DNA of 47,019 bases from Chloroflexota bacterium (GCA_012798455.1 JAAZNC010000059.1:1-47019), one strand, 5' to 3'; shown: positions 32,057-41,815, counted from the first letter of the stretch. The notes: a model not told the origin generated them from the sequence alone. Translations and numbers: made by a program.

Positions 32057-33037
32057 TTATTCTCCACCGAATTTGGGGAGCTGGATGCTGACAACCGTCC
32101 CCGCGCTATCCTTGCTGCGCAGAGTAAATTCACCGTCCAGTCTCTTTACAATGGTCTTCACGATAGAAAGTCCCAGTCCATTGCCGGGGATGCCACGCGC
32201 GTTTTTTGCTCGATATAGTTCATTCCCGATGTTGGCGATCTCATCTACCGGAATCCCGATTCCACTATCAGCCACTTCGATCACCACCTGGTCGTGTAAT
32301 TCATACGCACGCAGTTCGATGGTATCTCCTTCTCTGGTATATTTGACAGCATTATCCAGCAGGTTCTGCAAAACGATATAAACCAGATCTTCATCAACCC
32401 GAATTTTGGGTAATACCCAGGGTGTATTGGGGATGGAAAGCAGGATATTTTTATTGCAATAAGCAGGATGGCTTTTCAGATCCTGGTAGCACTGCTCCAA
32501 GACCGGATTCGGATCAACAGCAGTTAATTCAAGTGTGCAGGTTTCTAGTTCAGATAATTTACGCAGGTCACTGATAAGCCGCTTGATACGTTGGGTCTGT
32601 TCATCGATCTGAAATACCATCTGCTGGATCTCATTGATCTGATTCTGTGGTTTTTCAGGTTCTTCTAGTTCCTTATCCGATGATTCATTGGATACTGTGT
32701 TATTGATGGTAGCAATGCGGGTGGTGATGGCGGAGAGCGGATTCTTCAGTTCGTGGTCTAACCTCCGCAAGAATTGCCGGTGTTCTGTTAGTTCATCTTC
32801 AATGATATTTTCATATTGCTTTTGGATGCGTTCGGCGCGCCGGAAATGGATCGATAGTCGAATAGAAAGAATAATGCTTATCAGCAAGATCAAACTTGCC
32901 ACGTCCAGTCGGACGACCATTACCGGCAGATCGGGGTTGGTCTTGTTCAGCCACACAGACGCAACGATCCCCACAACAGCAGGACACAGGACAAGCAACC
33001 GTTCTTTTTTATGTTTGACCCTCATTTTCCGTTGCAT
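32057..33037 (-). CDS. Sensor histidine kinase with two membrane helices
   Basis: 326 aa. Two hydrophobic helices (about 15-31 and 38-62) with almost no extracytoplasmic loop, then a dimerisation helix with the phospho-acceptor His95 in LDHELKNPLS, an N-box LLDNAVKYT, DSGIGI and GNGLGLSIV ATP-lid motifs. With so little outside the membrane it probably depends on a partner for signal input; the lipoprotein next in the operon is a candidate. ATG 33037 has GAGGG almost touching it; ATG 33025 is an alternative. Confidence 0.9.
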   Translation of the reverse strand: MQRKMRVKHKKERLLVLCPAVVGIVASVWLNKTNPDLPVMVVRLDVASLILLISIILSIRLSIHFRRAERIQKQYENIIEDELTEHRQFLRRLDHELKNPLSAITTRIATINNTVSNESSDKELEEPEKPQNQINEIQQMVFQIDEQTQRIKRLISDLRKLSELETCTLELTAVDPNPVLEQCYQDLKSHPAYCNKNILLSIPNTPWVLPKIRVDEDLVYIVLQNLLDNAVKYTREGDTIELRAYELHDQVVIEVADSGIGIPVDEIANIGNELYRAKNARGIPGNGLGLSIVKTIVKRLDGEFTLRSKDSAGTVVSIQLPKFGGE

Positions 33038-33661
33038 TCCCTCTCATCATGATGGATATCTATTCTGATAAAAATACCATCAAAATACCGTGAAATCAAA
33101 TATTTGAACCTTTGGTTTTGTCACATTCCATTTCAATCCCCAAGATAAGATGGTACCAACCCAATGGCAGGAGATATAGAAAGAACAGTGTTTTTATTAA
33201 GGTATCACCATGCCAGAGACAAGACCGGAGTATTCGCTCTCTGCACGAAATTAGGCGCCGATTCTATCATTTTCCTATTCTCCTAGACAATACTGGATTG
33301 GGTTAAATGACAGTACTTGCGCTTCGTAGATATCACCACATTGATAGAGAACCATAATAGAAACACCCAACAGTACCGCAGGTCATCTGCCATAATCAAG
33401 CTGTTCGCACTTACTACCTTTTATCAACTTACAGGGAAAAACCCGCCTGCTTCCAAAACATTCAAGTTCATCCTGATATGAGCATTCAGATCAGATCAAA
33501 CAATGCGACTACAGAGTACGTTTTCTGAAACCTGATACAGATTCCGGTACATGTGGGTGATTACTAATGAAAAATATCAAAGAAGACGCGCGTGCGCTGA
33601 CCAACTTCATACCCATTGTAACGCTGAAAGTGAAATGAAACTGGCTTATGCGCTCTCCCAT
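33038..33661. other. Intergenic region, no gene recognised
   Basis: About 620 bp between the kinase start and the end of the acetyltransferase gene. The frames here are short or run antisense into the acetyltransferase. I see no RNA gene, strong hairpin or insertion-sequence end. The first ~70 bp should hold the kinase promoter; a weak TTGATT-17-TATTTT pair on the minus strand is only a guess. Confidence 0.4.
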
Positions 33662-34654
33662 TCAGTCAGGGGAAGTAAAGGGCTTATAGATGGGATTAAT
33701 CCTGCGCAACATGCGGTAAGAAAAGCACTCATAACCGAATGTTGGCCAATAATGGGCTGCTTCCAGATTGGTAGTACGCCAATCAGTGAAGATCTGCTCA
33801 TAACCCTGCTCATGTGCCACATTCATGATATGTGTGAAAAGCGCCCGCCCGATGCCGCGTTGCCGGTAAGCGGGATGGGTGGCAGCCGCAGCAAAATGAG
33901 CCGCTTTTTCACAACCCAGGTAATGGATCGCTCCGATGTCTACCGTATAGATTGCTACATAAGAAATGATTTCGTCACCATCCAGTGCCACCCAGGTAAT
34001 GGAGGTATCATCATCTGCCAACTCGGCGTAACCGGGTCGTATCGCTTCTAGATGTTCTTCCGGCACCGGTTCCCACACCGGTGCTTTGTTCAGGTGAGAA
34101 GCGATCCAATGCGCTTTGTTGAATAATTGTGATGCATCCCCCGGCTGCACCTCACGCATGCTGATCCCGGCAGGCAGAGATGGCTCTGCCCATACTTCTT
34201 TGGTGGATGCCACGGCATAGAGTTGCTCCTGCCCAAAACTCAGGGAATAACAGGCTTGCATCCACTCCTCGATCGCAGGGCAGACCAGATAATGATTCAG
34301 AATGCCATCCTTGATCCAGATATCGCCTGCTGCAGCATATAACGCCCGTAAAGCAGTATAAGGTTGTTCTTGTGACAGGGCAATTCCACCGAATGGAACC
34401 CACACATGTCTTCCAAAAAAATAGTTGTTGTCATAATATCCCAGCATGAAACCTGCGATTTTGTCTTGTTGCAGCATGACACAGCCCTTTCCTGCTGACT
34501 TTTCATATAGGGCTTGCAGGAAGATGCACGCTGTTTCTTTATCTTGAATACGCTCGGGGAGCAAAGAAAAACGCTTCCTCATTTCGGTTGATTGTTTGAC
34601 GAGTAGATCGGCAACAGCCGGAAAATGGTCGGGGTTGATTTGTTCAAAATCCAT
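33662..34654 (-). CDS. GNAT-family N-acetyltransferase
   Basis: 330 aa. The C-terminal third has the acetyl-CoA binding motif ATHPAYRQRGIGRALFTHIM and the FYxxxGF-like YWPTFGYE. The N-terminal part (about 1-170) is a degenerate GNAT-like half, giving a two-lobed protein longer than the usual 150-200 aa. The substrate is unknown. It lies between two regulatory blocks with no co-directional close neighbour; GGAG is 10 nt before the ATG at 34654. Confidence 0.82.
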   Translation of the reverse strand: MDFEQINPDHFPAVADLLVKQSTEMRKRFSLLPERIQDKETACIFLQALYEKSAGKGCVMLQQDKIAGFMLGYYDNNYFFGRHVWVPFGGIALSQEQPYTALRALYAAAGDIWIKDGILNHYLVCPAIEEWMQACYSLSFGQEQLYAVASTKEVWAEPSLPAGISMREVQPGDASQLFNKAHWIASHLNKAPVWEPVPEEHLEAIRPGYAELADDDTSITWVALDGDEIISYVAIYTVDIGAIHYLGCEKAAHFAAAATHPAYRQRGIGRALFTHIMNVAHEQGYEQIFTDWRTTNLEAAHYWPTFGYECFSYRMLRRINPIYKPFTSPD

Positions 34655-34739
34655 AATAGTTATGCTCCATGATGACTGATTATGCGGTGAAATTCAATGA
34701 TACATGCTTTATAAACAAATATAAACACCAGGATTGATT

Positions 34740-36341
34740 TTAACCATTGATTAGTGGTAACTTGATGAAGAATACCTTCCGTTCCGCATCCTGCCGCAAC
34801 CCTATCTCGCCATGATACTTATCTATAATGGTTTTGGCGATCGCCAATCCCAAGCCGGAGCCAGGAAAACGCTGGGTATTCTTTCCACGATGGAAACGAC
34901 TGAATAGCTGGCTTTGTTCGTCCGGCGGAATGCCGATGCCGTTATCTTCCACTTCAATATTTGCTATTTTATCATCTCTGGAAAGAGCAAGTTTTACATA
35001 CCCAGCCGAAGGGGTAAATTTGACTGCATTATCAAGCAGATTCCCCACTGCTCTGGTCAACTGGCTCTTATCCCCCACTACCCACAGTTCTTCCGCAGGC
35101 AAGCTCACCTCAAATTGCATTCCGGCTTGTTCCGCTGCTGAGGCATGCACCTCGCTGATCTCCGCCAGCAGACCACCCAGTTCAACAGGTTCACTCCGGA
35201 TCTGATCATTGTTCGATTCCAATTTGGATAGATCGAGCAGATCATGCGTAAGTTGGTCCAATCTTTCCACCTGTTCAAGAGAGCGCTGCACCATCAGCTT
35301 TGCGGGTTTCATGGTTTTCTCGACCAGCGCCAGATTGAGATCAGCTCGCAATGAAGTCAACGGTGTGCGTATCTCATGCGCGGCATCAGATACGAATTGG
35401 CGCAAGGTCTCGATGCTGTTTTGAATATGTTCCGCCATCTGATTGAAGGTACCGGAAAGCGAAGCCAATTCCTGTGGGGCAAAGACCGGGGAACGTATTT
35501 CATAGTTCCCGTTCTTCATTTCATTTGCTACTATTTCCAATTGGGTCAATGGCTTGGTCAATTTGCGGCTCATGATCCAGCCAAAGGTCATTGACACTAC
35601 CAAGCCCACCAGACTGGCAATGCCCCACCCCTTGAGCATGTTCATCAAAATGCGCTGCCCATACGCCGGGCTTTCCGATAGTTCGATATAACCCAATATT
35701 GTGCCATCCGTGCTGTTGAAAGGCTCTTCCAGCACGATCGAGGAACGCTTGCCATCCTCATTCAGGGTATCCTGCAGCAAAAACCCGAACAACGCCGGGT
35801 TCGCCTGGATAGAATACGGTGGTGCCTTCCCACCGTTATTCTGCGGGGCAGTATCTTCCGAGCGCTGTAAAGAAAATGACTGCGGATCACTGCTGGCAGA
35901 CTCTGATGGAACACTTGAATCAACAGGTTGTTTATCATACGTGGCTTTGGGTTTGGGAAAAGTGATATTCCAGCTCTCAGAAGGTGAACCCGAATCTGCG
36001 ATCACATTCCGGTCAGCATCCAAAATACGCATGCGAGATTGGATCAGGAAAGCGGTGATCTTGGTCTGGTTTTGAAAGACATCCCCATATTGAGTCAATA
36101 TATCTGGTTCATTGATCTGGTTCTCTTCAACAATGCTCACCACGCTGTTCACAGTACCCCGTAAATTAGAATTCAAATATTCCTTTTCCAACCCATGATA
36201 GTAATTCCAGATGACAAAAAGCGAGACAGCGCCGATCAAGGTAGTAGTGATAAAAGCAATGCCGGTATAAGAAAGTGGAAGTTGTGTTCGAAGTGCCTTG
36301 AAAAATAGTTTTTTACACTTTTTATTCTTCATCTTACTCAT
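34740..36341 (-). CDS. HAMP-containing sensor histidine kinase
   Basis: 533 aa. Membrane helices at about 25-46 and 236-256 flank a ~190-residue extracytoplasmic sensor with a Ser/Pro/Gln-rich low-complexity stretch (SVPSESASSDPQSFSL). A HAMP domain (257-308), the phospho-acceptor His322 in SDAAHEIRTPLTS, N-box NLLDNAVKFT, DNGIGIP and GSGLGLAIA follow. It overlaps the FtsX-type permease gene by 8 bp and is last in the unit whose response regulator heads the cluster at 41976-42701. Probably senses the condition relieved by the transporter. Confidence 0.92.
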   Translation of the reverse strand: MSKMKNKKCKKLFFKALRTQLPLSYTGIAFITTTLIGAVSLFVIWNYYHGLEKEYLNSNLRGTVNSVVSIVEENQINEPDILTQYGDVFQNQTKITAFLIQSRMRILDADRNVIADSGSPSESWNITFPKPKATYDKQPVDSSVPSESASSDPQSFSLQRSEDTAPQNNGGKAPPYSIQANPALFGFLLQDTLNEDGKRSSIVLEEPFNSTDGTILGYIELSESPAYGQRILMNMLKGWGIASLVGLVVSMTFGWIMSRKLTKPLTQLEIVANEMKNGNYEIRSPVFAPQELASLSGTFNQMAEHIQNSIETLRQFVSDAAHEIRTPLTSLRADLNLALVEKTMKPAKLMVQRSLEQVERLDQLTHDLLDLSKLESNNDQIRSEPVELGGLLAEISEVHASAAEQAGMQFEVSLPAEELWVVGDKSQLTRAVGNLLDNAVKFTPSAGYVKLALSRDDKIANIEVEDNGIGIPPDEQSQLFSRFHRGKNTQRFPGSGLGLAIAKTIIDKYHGEIGLRQDAERKVFFIKLPLING

Positions 36342-37704
36342 ATTTTAGCGCGATTACCGGCGGCAGCGACTGCGCCCGTAGTGCGGGATACAATCCCGAA
36401 ATGCTGCCCATCACAGTGGCAAAGACCAGTGCAAACAAATGCAGATAGAATGGCATATACAGCATGGAATTGGAAACCGTGGTCCCGCTGGACGTTGCCT
36501 GCTCTGCCAGGTAGGACCCACCCAGTGCATTGATCACCGTGCCAAGCAGCAAGCTGAGCACCACACCCCCGGCACCCCCCAACAAACCGATCCCGGCCGC
36601 TTCTCCGATGAAAAGGCTGAGGATATCCTTATTGGTTGCACCCAACGCTTTCAGCAACCCAATCTCTTTGGTACGCTCCATGATCGCCATGGTCATGGTG
36701 TTGGCAATCCCGATGGCAGCCACCAGCAGTGTGATGGCACCCACACCACCAAAAACCACCTGGAGAGCAGTGAAAAGAGAATTGACATTTTCCAAAAAAG
36801 ATTGGGCGGTCTGGGTTTGATATCCCAGGTTGGTGATCTCATCCGCCACATCCAGCACATTGTCCGAATCATCCACGCGCACCGTTAGGGAAGAATAGCC
36901 ATCCGAATTGTGATTCACCCGCTCTCCGTTCACCCACGAAACGATAGCATCAGCATCGTTCATAGTGATGTAAGCAGCATAATCAGAAGTACCACCTGAT
37001 TCCGCCAGAATACCTACCACGCGAAATCGTACTGTCTTGGTAGTTCTGCCATTGGAAGTGTTCTTGCTGATCTGCAGCTTGACCTGTTTTCCCAGCAGAT
37101 CAGTGGTCATGGTCGCATCATTGCCGGAATAGTTGGGACGGTACATATTCTCGGTGACACTGGCACCGAGAATGATGGTGCCTGATTTTAATTCCAGCGC
37201 GCCTTCTTCGGCTGCCAACCCAAGCTCAGAAAGATCATCCACATCCACACCGCTCAAACTAACCCTGCCCTGATACTTTTCATACACTAACGTGGAACTG
37301 CCGGATATGCTCTGGTTTGCCACCACATTGGTCACATGATCCATTGCCAAGATCTGTTCGATCACATCATCCGTCAGACTCAGTTCATCTTCATCAGTTG
37401 AACTACTGGTGCGTACCGTACTCCCACCACCCGGAGCACCTCCACCCATATCCGGTCCTCCGCCGCCACCTCCTGCTGCCATCATGCTGATCGCGCCACT
37501 GAATCCGGCATTCACCTCAATCTCGGTCAAACTGGCGTTGTTGGTAAATTGCGCCGTGGCTGTCTGTTGTAAACCTCCAACCAGCGCCACCAGCAAGATG
37601 ATGGATGCGGAACCGATCATCACACCCAGAGAGGTCAAGATGACCCGCCCTCCCTGACGTCTGATATTCTCAATAATGAATTTGACCAGTTCAATAAGAC
37701 TCAT
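36334..37704 (-). CDS. MacB/FtsX-type ABC transporter permease
   Basis: 456 aa. One N-terminal membrane helix (about 20-45), a large extracytoplasmic MacB-like domain (about 46-325) and three C-terminal helices with the FtsX fold (TMAIMERTKEIGLLKALGATNKDIL). A Met/Gly-rich insertion (MMAAGGGGGGPDMGGGAPGG) begins near 74. MacB-type permeases act mechanically in export or lipoprotein traffic with a LolD-like ATPase; here the ATPase is at 39251-39922. A secreted adaptor-like protein lies between them, and the kinase overlaps the end. Confidence 0.9.
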   Translation of the reverse strand: MSLIELVKFIIENIRRQGGRVILTSLGVMIGSASIILLVALVGGLQQTATAQFTNNASLTEIEVNAGFSGAISMMAAGGGGGGPDMGGGAPGGGSTVRTSSSTDEDELSLTDDVIEQILAMDHVTNVVANQSISGSSTLVYEKYQGRVSLSGVDVDDLSELGLAAEEGALELKSGTIILGASVTENMYRPNYSGNDATMTTDLLGKQVKLQISKNTSNGRTTKTVRFRVVGILAESGGTSDYAAYITMNDADAIVSWVNGERVNHNSDGYSSLTVRVDDSDNVLDVADEITNLGYQTQTAQSFLENVNSLFTALQVVFGGVGAITLLVAAIGIANTMTMAIMERTKEIGLLKALGATNKDILSLFIGEAAGIGLLGGAGGVVLSLLLGTVINALGGSYLAEQATSSGTTVSNSMLYMPFYLHLFALVFATVMGSISGLYPALRAQSLPPVIALKYE

Positions 37705-37730
37705 GGCGTTCTCAAGCTTGCGTAGCTTCT

Positions 37731-39227
37731 TTAATTGAAATTGGTCGAACCAGGGTTCATACGGTTGCGATTGCTGCTCGCGCTGCTATCAAAACCGAGC
37801 ATACCGCGGAAAAAGCGCAGCACAATATCCATAAAATCACTATCGCCCGTCTGTTGCTGGTTTTGGAATTGAGCCATTTGGGTGGCGATCACCGCATCAT
37901 CCTGCCCCTGACCCGGAGCTATATTCTGGGATTCTTCCACCGTTATGGATAAAGTTTGTGTGATGGTTTGGGTCTTCTTGAAGTTATCTTGATAATTGAT
38001 GGTGATCGTTACCGGTATTTCGCCTGCCTGCTGGGGAGTGATGTCGGTATCGATGGTAAAGCTGCCCCCGCTCTCCAGATTGCCAATGAAAGTCTTATTA
38101 TTGGATAAGGTGGCACTTTCCACATTGATATAAATATCACCCAGCAGCATAGATTCACTACCCATGTTCACCACCTGGATTGGCAGTGTAGAATCCTCCT
38201 CCACATACATGGTATCCGGTGTCTCATAAAAACTGATTTCGATGGCAGGTACCAGGTGCACCAGCAGGGTGATGATCTGGGTATCAGAAAACTCATTCCC
38301 GTCTTCATCTTCATAGGTGAAACTTAATGTCAGCGGATAGACCCCCGGATCGGTGTCAGAATTGACCACAAAGTTTTGCTGGATCTGGACATACTGCTGC
38401 ACTGCCACATCCCCGATCACTATCACATTGGAAGAGCCCAGGGGTAAAAAGTTTTCACCTGTAGCACTCGTGTTTGTGGAATCACTGCTACCACCCACCA
38501 CCAGGATTGTACCTTTTGCACCTATATATCCACGATTTTGCAGGTTCATGGTCAGCAAGAAAGTGGAACCGGGTTGCAGGGTCTCAACATCCGTTGCATA
38601 ATCCGTCACCACCATCTGCGGTCTCCCTTCCGGAGTAGAAGTGTAATAGGTACCGTAACCGCTGGCAATTACCGATACAGTGAACGATTGAGAGAATGAT
38701 TCTCCACTTTCATTCTTGTACTCTACTTTGATCGTCACAGCGATCGGACTGGAACTGAGACTGCTGCTTACAATAAAATCCTGGCTGGAAGAAACACTCT
38801 CACCGGCACCCAGGGATGAAATGACATCCACGCCACCATTATCTTCTGCAGTAAATGAACTGGCAGAATAGGTGATGACGATGTTATAAGCCCGTTGCTG
38901 ACCCGGATTCTTGAAAATACTGCTCAATGTAAATACACTGCCGGCATAGACATCGTAGGTATTATAGGAATAGCTGGTCAGGTTGAGCAGTGGTCTTGCA
39001 TACCCCGCAGCTGTGGTAGCAGTTGGCACCGGTGTATCGGTCGTTTCGGGTGTCACGGTGGTTTCCACCGCTTCTGTGGTTTCGGTGGTCTCTGTCGTTT
39101 CGGTTGTTTCAGTGGTCTCTTCTTGCAAGAGTGCCTTGTCAAAACGGGTATCGTTGATATTGGTAAAACCGGAGAAGATTATCAAACCCAACATAGTGAG
39201 AATAATGACAGTTTTCTTCATATTCAT
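37731..39227 (-). CDS. Secreted COG1361/CARDB-like protein, possible transporter adaptor
   Basis: About 498 aa from ATG 39227 (AAAGGA 4 nt upstream; ATG 39221 also possible). An N-terminal signal (VIILTMLGLIIFSGF) is followed by a TTE repeat tract (five Thr-Thr-Glu units) and then three Ig-like beta domains (about 85-190, 200-315, 315-430) of the NEW3/CARDB kind that occur with FtsX-type transporters, and finally an amphipathic tail MDIVLRFFRGMLGF. It probably forms the extracytoplasmic partner of the permease, in place of a MacA-type protein; this is inference from operon order. Confidence 0.72.
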   Translation of the reverse strand: MNMKKTVIILTMLGLIIFSGFTNINDTRFDKALLQEETTETTETTETTETTEAVETTVTPETTDTPVPTATTAAGYARPLLNLTSYSYNTYDVYAGSVFTLSSIFKNPGQQRAYNIVITYSASSFTAEDNGGVDVISSLGAGESVSSSQDFIVSSSLSSSPIAVTIKVEYKNESGESFSQSFTVSVIASGYGTYYTSTPEGRPQMVVTDYATDVETLQPGSTFLLTMNLQNRGYIGAKGTILVVGGSSDSTNTSATGENFLPLGSSNVIVIGDVAVQQYVQIQQNFVVNSDTDPGVYPLTLSFTYEDEDGNEFSDTQIITLLVHLVPAIEISFYETPDTMYVEEDSTLPIQVVNMGSESMLLGDIYINVESATLSNNKTFIGNLESGGSFTIDTDITPQQAGEIPVTITINYQDNFKKTQTITQTLSITVEESQNIAPGQGQDDAVIATQMAQFQNQQQTGDSDFMDIVLRFFRGMLGFDSSASSNRNRMNPGSTNFN

Positions 39228-39250
39228 AAGTTCCTTTAACGATTTTCCCT

Positions 39251-39922
39251 TCACAGGAGATGTCCATCCAGCATTTTGATGACCCGACTGGCATATTTGG
39301 TCATGCGCGGATCGTGGGTGACGACCATGATGGTACGTCCGTTTTCGTTGAGTTCCCTCAGCATTTCCATCACATTTTCCCCACTGGCAGTATCCAGATT
39401 ACCGGTCGGCTCATCTGCCAGGATCACCGGTGGGTCATTCGCCAGTGCCCTGGCAATGGCAATGCGCTGCTGCTGCCCGCCCGATAGCTGCGTGGGTTTG
39501 TGGTAAACCCGATCCTGTAATCCTACTTTGGTCAACAATTCATAGGCATATTCCAGACGTTCACTGCGCGGTATGCCACTCAATCGCAGAGGCAGTGCCA
39601 CATTCTCCAGGGCGGTCATGCTTTGGATCAGATTGAATGATTGGAAAATGAACCCAATCGTTTGACGCCGGTAAACAGCCATCTGCTGCTCATCTAAACT
39701 GGTTACGTTGTATTTGCCAACCTGCACCGAACCCGAAGTCGGACGATCCAATCCACCCACAATATGCATCAGCGTACTCTTCCCCGAACCGGATGGACCC
39801 ATGGTGGTCACCAACGCTCCTTCTTCGATCTCCAGACTCACATTATCCAGGGCGACCACCCGCACATCATCATCCATATCATAGGTTTTATGAAGTTCAG
39901 ATACGGTAATGATCGATTTCAT
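39251..39922 (-). CDS. LolD/MacB-type ABC transporter ATPase
   Basis: 223 aa. Walker A GPSGSGKST (42-50), Q-loop Gln94, signature LSGGQ (146-150), Walker B VILADE (166-171) and switch His in VVTHDP. The length and the DEPTGNLD motif are typical of the LolD/MacB/FtsE group. It overlaps the Yip1-like gene by 4 bp and serves the FtsX-type permease two genes downstream. Confidence 0.95.
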   Translation of the reverse strand: MKSIITVSELHKTYDMDDDVRVVALDNVSLEIEEGALVTTMGPSGSGKSTLMHIVGGLDRPTSGSVQVGKYNVTSLDEQQMAVYRRQTIGFIFQSFNLIQSMTALENVALPLRLSGIPRSERLEYAYELLTKVGLQDRVYHKPTQLSGGQQQRIAIARALANDPPVILADEPTGNLDTASGENVMEMLRELNENGRTIMVVTHDPRMTKYASRVIKMLDGHLL

Positions 39923-40839
39923 CTGATCATACTGCCCAAAATACTACTGTTGATGCTCAAATTCGATAATTTATCGATTCCCAATCCCAATAGTGACTTG
40001 AGCAGCACCACCAGTACAACCGTGCTGACTGCTACCAGGATGGATTTTTTGGTATCCAATTTGGTGATCAGATTCAACCCGAACACCAGCAGCACCATTT
40101 GCCAGATCAGGTAAATATCGACCTGGGATAATAATTTTTGTAAAAAAACAGTTCCGGTTGTCGTAGTAGAAGGCACAAAACCCGACAACCCTACCGCATT
40201 GATAGAAGAACCGCTGGCAAACAGATACAATATCTGCATCAAAGCGCGCACGCCCAAAGGAACACATGTCCATGCGGCGAACACGATCGCCATCTTGGTG
40301 TTCGCCTGACCGCCAAAAGAAATGGCAAGCAGATTAATCAGGCTTCCCAACAACAACCAGGTTAGCAAGAAGCTGACCAGACCTCCCAGTGCTGACAATA
40401 CTCTGGAGAGTAGAGTAGAAGAACTTGTGGTGGCTTGACCGTTCGTGTCCGTTGCAGTGCTTTCATCAATTGTTATCGCATTGTTGTTGGTCTGATTCGG
40501 TCCACCCATCCCCATCGGACCGCCACCCTGCATACCTCCAGTGGCTAAACTCGAGAAGTCAAGAGAAAATCCCGAACTCGAACTGGATGCTTGAGAGCTG
40601 GAAGTACTGGTGGTGTTCGTAACCATCAACAGCCCGGCTACAATAATAATCAACCCCACGATGATGATCGGGCTCTTCCAATCTGCCAATTTATGGTTTT
40701 CATCATTGATCTCTGTGAAAACCTGGCGGGGTCTGGTGATCATGGCGCCAAACCGCTTTATATTGATCGATAATTTTTTGGAATTTCCGTTTTTTAATTT
40801 GGTTGGGGTAGGGATATCTGGGTTCACTATGATCTCCAT
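39919..40839 (-). CDS. Yip1-family membrane protein
   Basis: 306 aa. A basic N-terminal cytoplasmic part containing the Yip1 marker ITRPRQVFTEIN, five hydrophobic segments, and an extracytoplasmic loop rich in Ser, Gly and Met (GGMQGGGPMGMGGPNQ). Yip1-domain proteins often accompany export ABC operons in Gram-positive-like bacteria; the role is unknown. Start: ATG 40839 has no ribosome site, whereas the in-frame GTG at 40827 has GGAG 6 nt before it, so 40827 may be the real start. Overlaps the ATPase gene by 4 bp. Confidence 0.8.
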   Translation of the reverse strand: MEIIVNPDIPTPTKLKNGNSKKLSINIKRFGAMITRPRQVFTEINDENHKLADWKSPIIIVGLIIIVAGLLMVTNTTSTSSSQASSSSSGFSLDFSSLATGGMQGGGPMGMGGPNQTNNNAITIDESTATDTNGQATTSSSTLLSRVLSALGGLVSFLLTWLLLGSLINLLAISFGGQANTKMAIVFAAWTCVPLGVRALMQILYLFASGSSINAVGLSGFVPSTTTTGTVFLQKLLSQVDIYLIWQMVLLVFGLNLITKLDTKKSILVAVSTVVLVVLLKSLLGLGIDKLSNLSINSSILGSMIR

Positions 40840-40890
40840 TAATGCATTTATTCAATGCGAGTAAGTGTAGCCAATCAATATTTCATTCTC

Positions 40891-40908
40891 CTGTAATGCA
40901 CATTACAG
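40891..40908. promoter_or_regulatory. Palindromic operator candidate before the Yip1 gene
   Basis: CTGTAATG-CA-CATTACAG: 8-bp perfect arms around 2 bp, about 52 bp before the Yip1 start. Its right half runs into ATTACAGTTTGTT (40902-40914), a 13-mer repeated exactly at 41965-41977. Confidence 0.45.
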
Positions 40909-40958
40909 TTTGTTTATATCGAGCATTATCAAAGCATCTGTCGAGTAGCGGAGGCAAA

Positions 40959-40996
40959 CGAAAGGGATGCCCATTTATCACCATGGCACCCTTTCG
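40959..40996 (-). terminator. Terminator-like hairpin after the lipoprotein gene
   Basis: CGAAAGGGATGCC (40959-40971) pairs with GGCACCCTTTCG (40985-40996), 12 bp with one bulge and a 13-nt loop, 27 bp past the lipoprotein stop. On the minus strand it is followed only by TTTG, so termination is probably partial. Confidence 0.5.
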
Positions 40997-41022
40997 CTCG
41001 CACCCTCCCTACAACCGGATAT

Positions 41023-41766
41023 CTATTTAGATTCCAGCAGCGCTAACAGTGTTTCGATCAAAGCACTTGAGACAAAACTTAATCCACCCATTCGCCCTGG
41101 CTGCTGCCTTTGCCCATCTCCCGGCTGTCCCTGGTCTGCCGCGGGGGTACCCCGTGGAGCATTGCCACCGGGAGCGCCTGCTGCGGGTGTGCCAGCATCA
41201 GCTGGATTTCCTTGATCTGGCTTATTCATCTGATCAGTGGATGGTGTGCCCTGCGGGAAAGATTGCCCATCTCCCTGCCCGCGCTGCATACCATCCATTT
41301 CGATATCGTGCTCCTGCATGAATACCAGAACAGTTTGCTGATCGATCACCATCGCTTCGATCGCGGCTAATTGTTCTGCGCTCAAAACAGCTTTGATCTG
41401 TTCCACCAATGCATCCACCTGCCCCTGTGTCACATCTTCTTGTGATTGGGTGAGTTCCAACAACGAATTCCACAGTGAGATCAAATTAGCTGCCTGTTCG
41501 CTAGTGATTGTCTGATCAGTGCCTTCCAGTTTGATGATTCCTACGATCAATTTCGTCTGATCATCCACCGGACGCTCATCCATATCCACCGGTGCCTCTG
41601 TCTGTTGATGCGAGCCATCCGCCACCTGCGGAATAGAATTTTCGGTCGCTGAAGATACCTGAGGTACTTGCAGATCATTTCCTTCCGTGCTTGTTTCACT
41701 ACCACCTGCACAGGCAGTGAGCAGCAGTGCGCCCACAACCAAGACATTTATCACAAATCGCTTCAT
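41023..41766 (-). CDS. Lipoprotein with Gly/Pro/Gln-rich tail
   Basis: 247 aa. Lipobox LTAC (Cys19). A central helical part (about 70-150, rich in Gln and Glu: TSEQAANLISLWNSLLELTQ) is followed by a low-complexity tail of Gly, Pro, Gln and Ala (QGDGQSFPQG, AAGAPGGNAPRG) and a final hydrophobic helix LSFVSSALIETLLALL. No known domain. It lies between the response regulator and the Yip1 gene. GGAGAAAA precedes the ATG. Possibly a sensor or extracytoplasmic partner of the ABC system. Confidence 0.7.
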   Translation of the reverse strand: MKRFVINVLVVGALLLTACAGGSETSTEGNDLQVPQVSSATENSIPQVADGSHQQTEAPVDMDERPVDDQTKLIVGIIKLEGTDQTITSEQAANLISLWNSLLELTQSQEDVTQGQVDALVEQIKAVLSAEQLAAIEAMVIDQQTVLVFMQEHDIEMDGMQRGQGDGQSFPQGTPSTDQMNKPDQGNPADAGTPAAGAPGGNAPRGTPAADQGQPGDGQRQQPGRMGGLSFVSSALIETLLALLESK

Positions 41767-41815
41767 TTTTCTCCTTGAGTGACCAAAAACCTTTTTTGTA
41801 CTTCTTCTTTCAAAA

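Noticed and set aside
33551-34051. 166-codon plus-strand open frame
   Set aside because: Most of it is antisense to the GNAT acetyltransferase; no domain or ribosome site.
39050-39125. CRISPR-like or regulatory repeat array
   Set aside because: The 9-bp periodicity is simply the coding sequence of the TTE repeat; there are no spacers.
38983-39279. Val/Ser-rich plus-strand frame with short repeats
   Set aside because: It is the antisense reading of the Thr-Thr-Glu repeat of the secreted protein.
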